A DNA stretch of 64,000 nucleotides from Shinisaurus crocodilurus (lineage: Eukaryota; Chordata; Lepidosauria; Squamata; Shinisauridae), in assembly GCA_021292165.1 (NCBI GenBank), contig JAHFWL010000425.1, positions 83,860 to 147,859 of the forward strand, given 5' to 3'. The notes under the pieces were generated by a model that was given only the letters and a program-made list of their open reading frames with translations, was not told the origin of the DNA and did no database searches. The position numbers and the translations under genes are program-made. Shown here piece by piece: positions 22,394 to 32,181 of this stretch; positions within the stretch are counted from its first letter, which is position 1; every line of letters starts with the position of its first letter.

Positions 22394-23054
22394 CAGGACC
22401 GGTGCAGGGCAGTTTGGCGCCCCAGGCGAAAAAATATTTAGCGCCCCCCCTCTCCAAAGCAAAAAAAACACAAAACCCTGCGCCGCCACCACCAACCTAC
22501 CTTCCCCCCCGCCCTGGCTGCGGTGGCGGCGGCGGCGGCTGCTGCTGTTGCGGCTGCTGCCTCCTCCTCCTCCTCCTGAAGTGACGCGACGCGACGGGAC
22601 CCCCGCGCTGTTTTTTGCCGGGGGAAACCATGGCAACAGGGCTGTTTAAGCCCTGTTGCCCTGGTTCCTCCCGCCAAAACAACGCGGGCGGGGCTCCAGA
22701 AGCGACGCGACGAAGGTAGGTGACGGGGGGTTGGGGGGTGACGGGGGGGTTGGGGGGGGTGGCGATGGCGGTGGGAGGCGCAGCGGCAGCGAGCGGGTGG
22801 GCGGGGGGAGGCGCAGCGGCGAGCGAGCGAGCGGGTGGGCGGGGGGAGGCGCAGCGGCGAGCGAGCGGGCAGGCGGGGGGAGGCGCGGCGGCGGCGGCAG
22901 GCAGGAGGGTGGGGAGGCGGAGGCCTGGCGGGGGAGGCGGAGGCATGGCGGGGGCAGCGCAGCGGCAGCAAAGAGGAACGCAGCGTTTCCGCGCCCTCTT
23001 CAGCCGCGCGCCCTAGGCAACCGCCTAGTTGGCCTAGCGGTAGCGCCGGCCCTG
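22394..23054. mobile_element. CpG-rich hAT MITE, copy 2 (subfamily II)
   Basis: Exact 8-bp target duplication CTTGGAAT (22386-22393 and 23055-23062). Left end CAGGACCGGTGCAGGGCAGT, right end GGTAGCGCCGGCCCTG. Interior has a strong hairpin at about 22600-22680 (CATGGCAACAGGGC ... GCCCTGTTGCC) and then GGCGAGCGAGCGGG-type minisatellite units at 22780-22900. GCN and GGC repeats give long but meaningless frames on both strands. Confidence 0.93.
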
Positions 23055-23267
23055 CTTGGAATCCAGACACAGTGGGAATGAGGGCACCTGATGTGGAAAG
23101 CAGCCAACAGTAACAATGATTCACCATCCTATTCGCGGTCATGCTTCTCTTTCATCCTGTCCACATGTACTCACACGCATGAGTGAATGGAGAAAATAGG
23201 CAGTGGGTGGTGTGGAACTTAAATGGGTGAGCTGGCTGTGTTGCCGCATGCCAGATAACATTGGCGG

Positions 23268-23460
23268 CTGATTTGCAGGGGGTGCTGGCGATTCCTATGT
23301 CAGTGGGGCGCCTTACCCATTGCAGCTTTTATTCGAGCTTTCTAGGAGTGATCCATGGTGCTCCATGGTGGTGAAGCTGTTTTGGGGATGGAGTACAGCA
23401 CCATGGATAGCTCCTATAAAGCTCAGGACAAAAGCTGCAATGGATGAGGAGCCCCACTGA
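23268..23460. repeat. Unnamed palindromic element, copy 3
   Basis: TGTCAGTGGGGC ... TCTAGGAGTGATCCATGGTGC and CACCATGGATAGCTCCTATA ... GAGCCCCACTGACA are inverted arms of the same family as 19635-20163, more diverged. It abuts the 5S-headed SINE. Confidence 0.65.
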
Positions 23461-23462
23461 CA

Positions 23463-23628
23463 CCTGTGGCTCGCGCTGGCTCAGCTTGTCTGAGTGTGGA
23501 AAGCTAAGCAGGGTCAGGCCTGGTTATTACTTGGATGGGAGACCAGACCCCTCCTCTAGTTTCCTGCATTGAGCAGGGGGTTGGACTCGATGGCCTTGTA
23601 GGCTCCTTCCAACTCTATGATCCTATGA
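23463..23628 (+). mobile_element. 5S rRNA-derived SINE with CR1 3' tail, copy 1
   Basis: The head 23486-23544 resembles 5S rRNA from the middle of the gene onward: GTCTGAGTGTGGAAAGCTAA, then GCAGGGTCAGGCCTGGTTAT and TACTTGGATGGGAGACC. These cover the internal 5S promoter (A box, intermediate element, C box). The tail TTGGACTCGATGGCCTTGTA ... CTATGATCCTATGAAA is the CR1 3' end also seen at 11415-11471. A SINE3-like arrangement. Confidence 0.88.
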
Positions 23629-23763
23629 AACCTAAGCCTCCCCTGCTGATTTGGGGGAACTCAGTGAATGTACAGTCCTCCTGCTTCATGGAAGTAGGCT
23701 GGAGTTGGACTAAATGACCTTATGGTCCCAGCCAATGTCATGTTTATAGGCTGGCTCCAAATC

Positions 23764-24012
23764 CAGTCATGCCTTGGATTGAGAGCATAATTCATTCCGG
23801 AAACGTGCTTGTAATCCAAAACACTCTTATATAAAAACGAAATTCCCCCCAAAAAATTTGTACAGAGATTTTTAATTTAAGCCGTACTACAGTACTTGTA
23901 TTGCAAGACATCGCTTGTATATCAAGTTAAAAAAAAAAATTAAATATTTAAAAATTTGCCTGTCTTGCAAAACACTCTCAAACCAAGTTACTTGCAATCC
24001 AAGGTATTACTG
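23764..24012 (+). mobile_element. Tc1/mariner MITE, type 1 core, copy A
   Basis: Left end CAGTCATGCCTTGGATTG, right end CAATCCAAGGTATTACTG followed by TA; subterminal ATAATTCATTCCGGAA and GCAAAACACTCTCAAACC. The core contains AAATTTGTACAGAG and TACTACAGTACTTG (type 1). The left TA is mutated to TC. Confidence 0.85.
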
Positions 24013-24019
24013 TATTAAA

Positions 24020-24400
24020 ACAGTCGCTTTATTTCATTAAGCTGCTGACAACGTCCTTATTACTCTCGGGTAAAGGCTTTTATGCCTTTCCAGACCCCCT
24101 TTTTAATTTTTATTTTTACAGTAAGCCCTATTTAAGTGCCCTTGTATAGCTGGTATTATCATCTTGACAATCCCCACTGCAATTTATATTTTTGCCTGGC
24201 TGCTTAACAGATATGTCAGGTTTGTTTGTTTTTTAACGAACTATACATATTATTGAGTGAGATATGAGTTTGATCCGCTTGACACATTGCTGCATAATGT
24301 TGCCTTTAACACCTTTGTGTAGGTGTGACTTTTCGCATATGCCATGAGATTATTTCCCAGCCACACCGATTTTGAGACACTGAGAGCAAGCACAAAGAGA
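24020..24400. other. Unique segment, possible conserved non-coding element
   Basis: Repeat-free, moderately AT-rich, with stretches such as GGCTGCTTAACAGATATGTC and ATTATCATCTTGACAATCCC that lack ORF structure. Offered only as a place to test conservation. Confidence 0.25.
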
Positions 24401-24785
24401 TGGCAAGCAACATCTTAAATGGTAAACAAGCCCAGTGCTGGGATTATCTCAGGAGTGCAACCTGATGGGACAACATACTGGGTAACGAGAGACTCATGTC
24501 ATTATATGCCACACCGATTATGTCAACCTCGGGGCTCTTTCATACTTTAATATTTCAACTCCAGTGAAGCTGAGTCTGATCTGACAGGGAAGAAGCACAT
24601 GGTAGAGTTTTCTTAGGTTGGTACCATTCAGAAGCTGAGGGGAGGGGCAGGGGAGGGGTTGCAACTGCAACTGGATGCATGGTTCAGTGCTCCTGCCTTG
24701 CAGCAGGGTTTAAAACAAAACAAAACTGTGAAACTTACTGCCGTTTGATTAGTTGATTGCAAACAGTAAAACTAGACTTTAACAA
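24401..24785. other. Non-coding stretch, nothing recognised
   Basis: No repeat family or exon supported. Confidence 0.4.
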
Positions 24786-24789
24786 CTTG

Positions 24790-24985
24790 CGAGCCAGTGC
24801 ACTGTAGTGTGGCATAATGGGACAAAGTGTGGGAAATCAGATTCCGATCCCTGCTTAGCTATGAAGTTCTCTTGGAGGCTATGGGGCAGTCGCCAACTCT
24901 CAGTGTTGATGTGAGGCTGATACACACCGCTCTGGGCTCCTTGGCAGGAGGTCTGTGGATCCCTTCCTACCAAATAAATAAGAAC
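24790..24985 (+). mobile_element. Old tRNA-derived SINE
   Basis: GAGCCAGTGCACTGTAGTGT ... CAGATTCCGATCCCTGCTTAGC corresponds to the A box region, a decayed B box and the CTGCTCAGCCATGAAG body of the SINE family at 19797; the end is AAATAAATAA. Confidence 0.5.
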
Positions 24986-25344
24986 TAATTGAAATAGAGC
25001 AATATCTGCATAAGCCACGGTGAGCAGTGACTGAAGGCTCAGGGTTAATGTGGTTTTCTTCATGAATGATGTGTTTTTCATCAGAAATTCTCATTTTACA
25101 CATTTCCCTTTTAAAAATATAAAGCATGTTATGAAACGAGATTGGTCTGGATCAAAGCTAGGAGAGACACCAAAACAATGGGATGTTAACATAGTGGGAT
25201 GCCTTCCTTCTAAATTACTATTGTCCTAATGGCAGCAGAGATCTTTGGTGCCTGTTGTGTTGTGGGAGGGCTGTTCTTTAGATAATATTTAAAATAGTTG
25301 GAGAAGTAATTATATTGCATTAATTTCCAGATAGTGGCAATCGT

Positions 25345-25495
25345 CACCAGTGTCTTAGAGGCTACAGTATTGGGTTTGGATGTCGGAAACCCACATATCA
25401 ATCTCTCTTCCGCTTTGAGGCTCATAGGATGATCTTGGCAAATTACTTTCTCTCCACCTAACTGACCTCACAGGGCTTTTGAGAAACTAAAGTGT
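25345..25495 (+). mobile_element. Old tRNA-derived SINE fragment
   Basis: GAGGCTCATAGGATGATCTTGG, AAATTACTTTCTCTCC and ACCTCACAGGG follow the order of the SINE body. Strongly diverged. Confidence 0.4.
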
Positions 25496-25507
25496 GAGTC
25501 TTAATAT

Positions 25508-25583
25508 GGTGTGTGTGTGTGTGTGTGTGTGCGTGCGTGCGTGTGTGTGTGTGTGAGAGAGAGAGAGAGACAGAGAGAGAGAT
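25508..25583. repeat. (TG)n/(CG TG)n followed by (GA)n
   Basis: An alternating pyrimidine-purine tract with three GCGT units in the middle (to about 25555) changes directly into a purine-only GA run. Confidence 0.95.
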
Positions 25584-25589
25584 ACACTG

Positions 25590-26072
25590 TACACAAATAT
25601 AACAACCAAAAAAAACATCTTAAATGATTTTACTTAAAACAACTTCTGTTTCTGTGTGGTTATCTTTTCTGAAGGCAAGGAAGGTAGGAGCCTTTTTCAG
25701 GTGCTCATTAATGTAGAATGAACATTCACATGGAGGCGCATCATGGTGGGAAGTTTCACCCCTATTCACATTCATTCAAATCTGTGGAGAGCTCCTGTGC
25801 ATACTGCACACATGGGGCTCCCTATGGACTTTTGAATGAACACACAAAGATCGGGTGTGTGTGCTTGCTACCACAATGTTGCCCTCTCATGCATGATCAT
25901 TCTGCATAAATGAGCACCAGAAAGGGGCTATCATGTGTTAACTTCCCTGCTGGTAGGCCAGATTAGATGTTTGAGGATCCTTGCACCTAATTCTCACTAC
26001 AAATGACTATAGCATAGATCGGGGTAGGCAACATGGGCACCATGAGCACCAGTTTTTAAGTACCCCTCCCAC

Positions 26073-26074
<2 letters not shown>
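25590..26074. other. Non-coding stretch, nothing recognised
   Basis: No repeat family or exon supported. Confidence 0.4.
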
Positions 26075-26120
<46 letters not shown>

Positions 26121-26338
26121 TATACCCTGCCTTTTTTTCCTGCAAGGAACCCAAGGCGGTTTACATAATCCTCCTCTTCCTCTCCATTTTATCCTCACAA
26201 CAACCCTGTGAGGTAGGTTAGGCTGAGAGTCAGTGACTGGCCCAAAGTCACCCAGTGAGTTTCATGGCCGAGCGGGGACTAGAACCCGGATCTCCAGAGT
26301 CCCAGTCCAACGCACTAACCACTATGCCATACTGGCTC
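26075..26338 (-). mobile_element. tRNA-derived SINE with expanded (TA)n tail
   Basis: Minus-strand A box TGGCATAGTGG (26319-26329) and B box GGTTCTAGTCC (26276-26286), body and GGGTATAAATATT end as in 19797-20045. The tail has expanded to about twenty TA steps (26076-26115). Confidence 0.9.
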
Positions 26339-26339
26339 T

Positions 26340-27555
26340 CAATATAACATATTTTCTTACTGGCAGCTGGGATTGCTAGGAAATTGGTTTCTGTTGCTGC
26401 TGAAAACTGTGGATTCAAAGGCGTTCTTTAGTGTGTTGGGGCTCAGACCCCACCTTTGCCTTGTACCAGTCTTCATAGCACTTTGTTTGTCCTCTGCCAC
26501 ACCTCTCATAGCAGTGATTTTGTGGTGCCCATGACAATTTATCAAATTGCCAAATGTGCTCATGGCTCCAAAAGGTTGCCTACTTCTGGCGTAGATCATG
26601 TGTGTGTGCCCCCCTCCCCTATGTACAACTTATTATCTGGCCTACTGTTTTAGAACTTACACAGCACATTTGCTTTTTTTTCCCCCAAGATAAATTTGGG
26701 GTCTGTACAAATGTTGGAAAACAGGAGCTCTTTAAGCTGTCCTGCTTCAGAGAGGGAACGGAGAAAAGGGGTGAGGGGAAGAGAGAAATGCATACTATTT
26801 GCCATCACCTTGCAAAAATAAACATACCTTGACTCATGCTCCAGAGAAGTCAGCAAGAATTACGTGGTGGACCCGAGGACTTTCCATATGAATCCAGACA
26901 AATCAACTGAAGAAGAAGGGGGGAAAGCCTCTTTGAGTCTAGCAGCACAGCTGCCACCATGTAACCTTATTTTAGGTCACCAGCTCTGTGTAATATGCCT
27001 CTGACAAGGACCAAAGGAAAGGCACACACACCCCTCGCACCCTCTCTAAGCTCTAGCCTGCTGATCCCACTCTATCTTTGTCTTCATGTCAAAGACCAAA
27101 ATGTGAGCAGATGCTAACTTCTCTCTAGGGGACATGCTGTTACCTGATAACACTGGGCAAACACCCACCCATGCGCCCTCCTGCTGTTCCACCACAAATA
27201 TGTAAAATCTAAATATTCTGCAGGGTTGCTGGCTCCTGCAATTTTAACACAGCTTTTCTGATGCTGGATGGTTTCTTAAAGCCTAAAATGATGAGATGTT
27301 ACAAATTTGTGACAACCTCCACCTAAAAAAAGAAGAAGCATACTTTTAACACTCATATTTCGTAGAAAAATATATATGTGAAAATAGGTATGCAGCCTGC
27401 TCCAGAATCTCAGAAGCTGGTAGGAAGGTCTATAAGTAAATAAATCTGTGGATTACTATTCCAGAATATTTCGTGATTTGGGGGGGATATGGAAGGAGTA
27501 ACTCCGAGAAACCTGTACTCTGGATATGCTAATAGGAAAGTTCAGAAGGAAAGTT
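26340..27555. other. Non-coding stretch, nothing recognised
   Basis: Unique-looking DNA, no supported exon or repeat family. Confidence 0.4.
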
Positions 27556-27558
27556 ATA

Positions 27559-27808
27559 CAACCATGCCTTGGATTGAGAGCATAATTCGTTCCGGAAACG
27601 TGCTTGTAATCCAAAACACTCTTATATCAAAACGAAATTCCCCCAAAAAAATTTGTACAGAGATTTTTAATTTAAGCTGTACTACAGTACTTGTATTGCA
27701 AGACATCGCTTGTATATCAAGTCAAATTTATTAAAATAAATATTTAAAAATTTGCTTGTCTTGCAAAACGCTCTCAAACCAAGTTACTTGCAATCCAAGG
27801 TATTACTG
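27559..27808 (+). mobile_element. Tc1/mariner MITE, type 1 core, copy B
   Basis: TA on both sides (27557-27558 and 27809-27810), left end CAACCATGCCTTGGATTG, right end CAATCCAAGGTATTACTG. Core of type 1 (TTTGTACAGAGATTTTT). Confidence 0.9.
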
Positions 27809-27914
27809 TACCTTGAAAACTCACAGAAAGAGTCAAATGAGAGCAGCTCCATAGCCAGTTCACACAACCTTCAGTATGTGGCTATATGAGGGGGAAGCAA
27901 ATGTACATAGGAAC

Positions 27915-28478
27915 CAGGACCGGTGCAGGGCAGTTTGGCGCCCTAGGCAAAATTATATTTTGTGCCCCCCCTCTCGTGCTGTGGGGGGGGGCTCTGGAGC
28001 AAAGCAGCCCTGCTTTGCAACCCCCCGCCACCCCCCGCAGCCGCCGGACCCCCCCACCCCTACCTTCCCCCCCACCCCCTACCTTTCCCCCCCGCCCTGG
28101 CCTCCTCCTCCTCCTCCTCCTCCTCCTCCTCCTCCTCCGAGCCTGCCTCCCCGTCCACTGGTCCTGGCACGGAGGAAGTGACGCGACAGAACCCCCGCGC
28201 TCTGTTTATGGCTGGGGAAACCAGGGCAACAGGGCTGTTTAAGCCCTGTTGCCCTGGTTCCTCCCGCCAAAACAGAGCGCGGGCGGGGCTCTGGCAGCGG
28301 CGCAGAGAAGGTAGGTGGCGGGGGGGTGGGGGTCCGGCGGCTGTGGGAGGGCTGTGGGGGGGCTGCAGGGGGTGGCGGGGGGGTCCAGCGGCTGCGGGGG
28401 GGCACAGCGTTTCTGCACCCTCTCCAGCAATGCGCCCTAGGCAACCGCTTAGTTTGCCTGGCGGTAGCGCCGGCCCTC
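27915..28478. mobile_element. CpG-rich hAT MITE, copy 3 (subfamily II)
   Basis: Exact 8-bp target duplication ATAGGAAC (27907-27914 and 28479-28486). Left end CAGGACCGGTGCAGGGCAGT; the last base of the right end is changed (GCCGGCCCTC). It carries the internal hairpin in its best form: 18-bp perfect arms at about 28217-28257 with a 5-base loop, extended by GCGCTCTGTTT / AAAACAGAGCGC. Also a (CTC)n run at 28100-28138. It was inserted into the octamer end of the SINE fragment on its right. Confidence 0.92.
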
Positions 28479-28620
28479 ATAGGAACATAGGAAGCTGCCT
28501 TATATCGAGTCAGACCCTTGGTCCATCTAGCCAAGTATTGTTGACACTGAGTCTGGCAGCTGCTCTTCAGGGTTTCAGGCAGGAGTCTTTTCCAGCCCTA
28601 CCCACACAGAATACAGTTCA
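28479..28620 (-). repeat. SINE fragment with CR1-like octamer end
   Basis: ACATAGGAAGCTGCCTTATA and GAGTCAGACCCTTGGTCCATCTAGC, then CAGGGTTTCAGGCAGGAGTC, is the 3' half (read on the minus strand) of a widespread reptile SINE whose 3' end is CCTATGTTCCTATG. The tRNA-like head is missing. Confidence 0.65.
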
Positions 28621-28639
28621 AGGGGTTTTGTGAGCAGGG

Positions 28640-28905
28640 CTGTAATAGTTAATCTGGTTTCAACCTTGTTTAGATTGGTAGCATAGATGGTTACTAGTCA
28701 TGATGGCTCCATGCTCCTTCAGAGGCAGTATGCCTCTGAATATGAGTTGCTGGGGAACTTGAGAGGGAGGGTGGTGTTGCACTCATGTCTTGCTTACGGG
28801 CTTCTCAGAGGCATCTGGCCGGCTACTGCAGGAACAGAATGCTGGACTAGTAGGCCTTTGGTCTGATCCAGCAGGGCTCTTCTTATGTTCTCAATATATT
28901 AAGAA
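28640..28905 (+). repeat. Interspersed reptile repeat ending CTTATGTTCT
   Basis: GCAGGAACAGAATGCTGGAC ... GGTCTGATCCAGCAGGGCTC ... TTCTTATGTTCT. Further copies: 37972-38195 (opposite strand) and 49335-49478. The octamer-like end points to mobilisation by a CR1/L3-type LINE; no tRNA head was seen. Confidence 0.65.
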
Positions 28906-29745
28906 TATGCACTTGGTATATTCTCCATTGGGAATATTTGAGGATCAGAAGTGTCTGTATGCAGCCCCGCTTCTATCAAGATTAACAACCTCTTTAAAAT
29001 GTGCAGTTGGGCACAGCCTTCACCAGTGTAATATATTTCCGGCCACTTCCCTCGGCACTAGGCCCTATGCCCTGTGTGAAATCTCCCTCCATCAGACGAG
29101 CCAACACAAAATGGAACATGATTTATTATTCTGTACCATTATGCCTGTTTCCAGAGAAACTAATTATTCTGCATTGTTGTATTAGATACTTTAAGAAAGA
29201 TTACATTTTCTTACTTTAGGCTGATAAAAAAATTAAATCCATCAGTTTTCCTAAACACATTAGAGTGAAGACAGAATTTCTGCTCCTAATTATTAATCAG
29301 TTGGATTTGAGGACGCAGAGTATTTGACTTAAGCTCAATATATTCACGAACAATGTCCCAATATCACATTTTGTATTGAAACAATTTTTCACTTTATTAA
29401 AGTCTTTCAGAGATGGACCCAAGCTGCAGCTCCCGCTCAAGGTCGTGAAAGCTTAATGGGCCTCTTCTGTAAAACACTACCTAAACGTTATCTCCAGCTG
29501 TACAGGCAGCACAGGCATTCTCCTTTCTTCTCCAAAAGTCTTGGTGTACCCAGGCGCTGTGCAAATAGAGGAACAAGAAAGGAACCCCACTTGCCTGTCA
29601 GATATAGACCACTGGTATGGGAATGTTCTCTATAGGAAGATTGACAGGCGGGGTTTAACAGGGGCAGACTTAGGTTAGATCAGTAACTTACGCAAATGGC
29701 AGCCATTTTTAATGTATCTTATGCCATTTTCTACATAAACAATGT
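28906..29745. other. Non-coding stretch, nothing recognised
   Basis: No repeat family or exon supported. Confidence 0.4.
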
Positions 29746-29752
29746 AGCGCAG

Positions 29753-29906
29753 GGAACCCGGAAGTCGCTTCCCCGGCTCGGCTCACAAGAACGCAAGTTG
29801 AGCTGGGGAAGCAGGTAGGCTGAGCAGAGCTCGGGGGGGGGGGAGGTTGAGTCCAGCGAGTTCGCCGGACTTCCATTCCCCAATCAAGCGCCGCACACAT
29901 CCCTGC
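29753..29906. repeat. Unnamed GC-rich element, copy 1
   Basis: CAGGGAACCCGGAAG ... GCAGAGCTCGGGGGG ... AATCAAGCGCCGCACACATCCCTG. A second copy at 33728-33885 has the same order: GGGGACCCGGAAG ... GCGGAGCTCGGGGG ... ATCAAGTTCCACGCACATCCCTA. No target duplication identified. Confidence 0.6.
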
Positions 29907-30909
29907 TTCTGAGCAGACATGCCTTCTGGCTAATTTACAGCTCCCTGCTCTTCGGGCAACAGGGGTGAATGCGGTTGTTTAAGAAAGGGGGGGAACCTCC
30001 CGGTCCTGTCCCCTCTCAAACTCCATGGTGGTTATCCTGGGGGTACTGCCTTTCACACGCAGGGGAAATAGCCATTTCAGAAGAAGGGTTTTTTGCTTCT
30101 GGTCTGCTGCTTATGCGAAGGTGAGCACCTGTGCAAGAGCGAAATTGTTTAAAAAAGAAAAGAAAAAAGAAACACCAACACCCAATTCCCCAAAGCAGCC
30201 TGCTTGGAGGTGCAGAGCTGCAGAGCCGGTGTGCAGGAACATTTACAAACAAACAAAAAATTAAGAAGCTTCTGGGGAAGAGAGCGAACTGCCGCACAAC
30301 AACAAATGGTGGATACCTCTCTTCCCCACCAGTTCAGGAGACACATGTGATGCTGCGTTCCTCCCGCCCCTCAAAAACTATTGGCTAACTCCAGTGATGA
30401 CACTTTCGTGGCCACACCTCTGATGGGCAACTACAGCGCAAGTTTAGCACACACTAGCTGTGTACTGCGACAGTGAACTGCAATAAGTGAAAAAAACACA
30501 CACGTGATAAACCTAGTCCAGGAAATTCCGGAAGAAACAAAGAATGCTTAGGCAGGACAACCGTGACCGGCACTGAAAAGTGCACTGTGCATGCATCGTG
30601 TGCCTTGCAAGTCATAGCAGCAATAGAGTACTGCAATAAACCTTAGGTGTGGATCCAGCCTAACTTAAGCTGCATTCATTTCAATGGGAATATTCTAAGT
30701 AGGACTAACATTGGATAAGATCCTATGTAAGGGAATCGGTGCAGGGGCTAACAACCTTCCTCACATGCTCACCCCCAGTTCAGATCTTCTCCTCCTCCAC
30801 AGCTGTTTCTCAGAAAGAAAAAGATGGCAGGAGGCAGGTAATCAAAATGCTGAGCTCCCACATTAAGTTTCTCCCTCTGAAGGCTTGTGAAGACATTTAT
30901 GTTTAGGAA
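29907..30909. other. Non-coding stretch, nothing recognised
   Basis: An A-rich patch (30150-30180) lies here. Short frames overlap on both strands without domain content. No promoter or exon could be supported. Confidence 0.4.
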
Positions 30910-30911
30910 GG

Positions 30912-30947
<36 letters not shown>

Positions 30948-30996
30948 GCTTGGGCTGCTGGTTTTAGGTTTGCATGTGTGTGTGTGTGTGTGTGTT
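30910..30996. repeat. Two (GT)n microsatellites
   Basis: GT runs at about 30913-30946 and 30974-30996, separated by 27 bp. Confidence 0.95.
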
Positions 30997-31657
30997 AAAT
31001 AGGTTTTTAAAAATTGTTTTACATTTCTTTTAGAATATTTGTGATTTATGTTGCATTCCACTTTGAGAGTACAGTGGGTAAGCGCTGTATAAAAAGTTAA
31101 ATTAATTAAGAACACACAAACACCAGTGTTAGGCACTTTTGTACTATTTTTGTATGTTTTTATTTATTTTGACTTGAAAATAAATCAGTAAACCATGGCC
31201 AGTCAGATGTTCCTAGGAAGCTCACAGGTTCTAATTCAAGGCGCAATGCCCTGATCAAGGTGAAGGGCCAGTTTTGGCTAGAGAATTACAGTAGTCCATA
31301 ATTGGAGAGCTGGAGAGATCATCTCTCCTATTAAACTGTAGATCATGGTTAGCCATGGCAATACATAAAAATACCTATGAAATAAATGCTTGAGGAAAGA
31401 AGGAACAAATGCAAGCTCTTTTTGGGAGAGGGGATATATGGAACCTTTCCTTTAGTTATTGGAACTCTAAAATTCTATGCAGTTAAAATGTTCTCTCTCT
31501 GAACTTTCTTTTATTCTTCTCTATACATCTATGCACACTGTGTATTGTAAAAGCTATACAAAATAGATTTTTCTAAAAGAGGAATCCAGTTTGATTTTTC
31601 ACATGAAAATGGCTCAGTTAGTTTTCTTATATCCCTAACTTTGTGCTTAGTTGTTAG
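30997..31657. other. Non-coding stretch, nothing recognised
   Basis: AT-rich, no supported exon or repeat family. Confidence 0.4.
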
Positions 31658-32173
31658 CAGGCATGGGAACTCGGACTCGAGGACTCAACTCGTGAGTTGG
31701 ACTGAGTCCCCCCTCTGACTCAACTCGGACTCGAGTCCCAATATTTTCAATGGGACTCGAGACTCGACTCGGGACTCGAGACCAAGGACTCGTGTTCCAA
31801 AATCGTGTTCCTCAAATGCAACATGGATAGGTTTTAGGAAGTACAGCAAGTTTATTTTTTAAAATCATTTTCCTAAAATGCAACCTTTCAGACATTTTGG
31901 GTTTGTCTGCCTGGTCTGTTCTTGCCAAAATCAGTTGCAGAGTTTTGAAATAAAAAGGCACACTTGTGCCTAGAATTTATTTAAGCCACACATCTGAAAT
32001 AGCCTTATTTTGTTGGGGAAAAAATGCATTGATTTTAATAGGAACTCGTGGAGTCAGCTTTGGGAGGGACTCGTGACTCGTGAGTCACCATTTTGGACCA
32101 AGGACTCGGACTTGAGACTCGGGTCCAAAGACTCGTGACTCGACTCGTGACCAAGGACTCTTCAACATCCCTG
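31658..32173. mobile_element. hAT MITE with ACTCG-rich subterminal regions
   Basis: Exact 8-bp target duplication GTTGTTAG (31650-31657 and 32174-32181). Left end CAGGCATGGGAACTCGG, right end CTTCAACATCCCTG. About 130 bp at each end consists of clustered ACTCG/CGAGT motifs in both orientations (GACTCGAG, ACTCGTGAGT, GACTCGTG); the AT-rich middle (31810-32035) has none. No transposase. Confidence 0.9.
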
Positions 32174-32181
32174 GTTGTTAG

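Noticed and set aside
22438..23142. Frame of about 234 codons on the minus strand with proline/arginine tracts
   Set aside because: Also inside a CpG-rich hAT MITE (copy 2). Low-complexity translation, no start context, no conservation expected.
23486..23544. A functional 5S rRNA gene
   Set aside because: Only the second half of 5S is present, with substitutions, and it is fused to a CR1 tail at three loci; it is a SINE head.
31658..32173. A minisatellite of ACTCG units
   Set aside because: Exact 8-bp target duplication and CAGG...CCTG ends show a transposable element; motifs are in both orientations.
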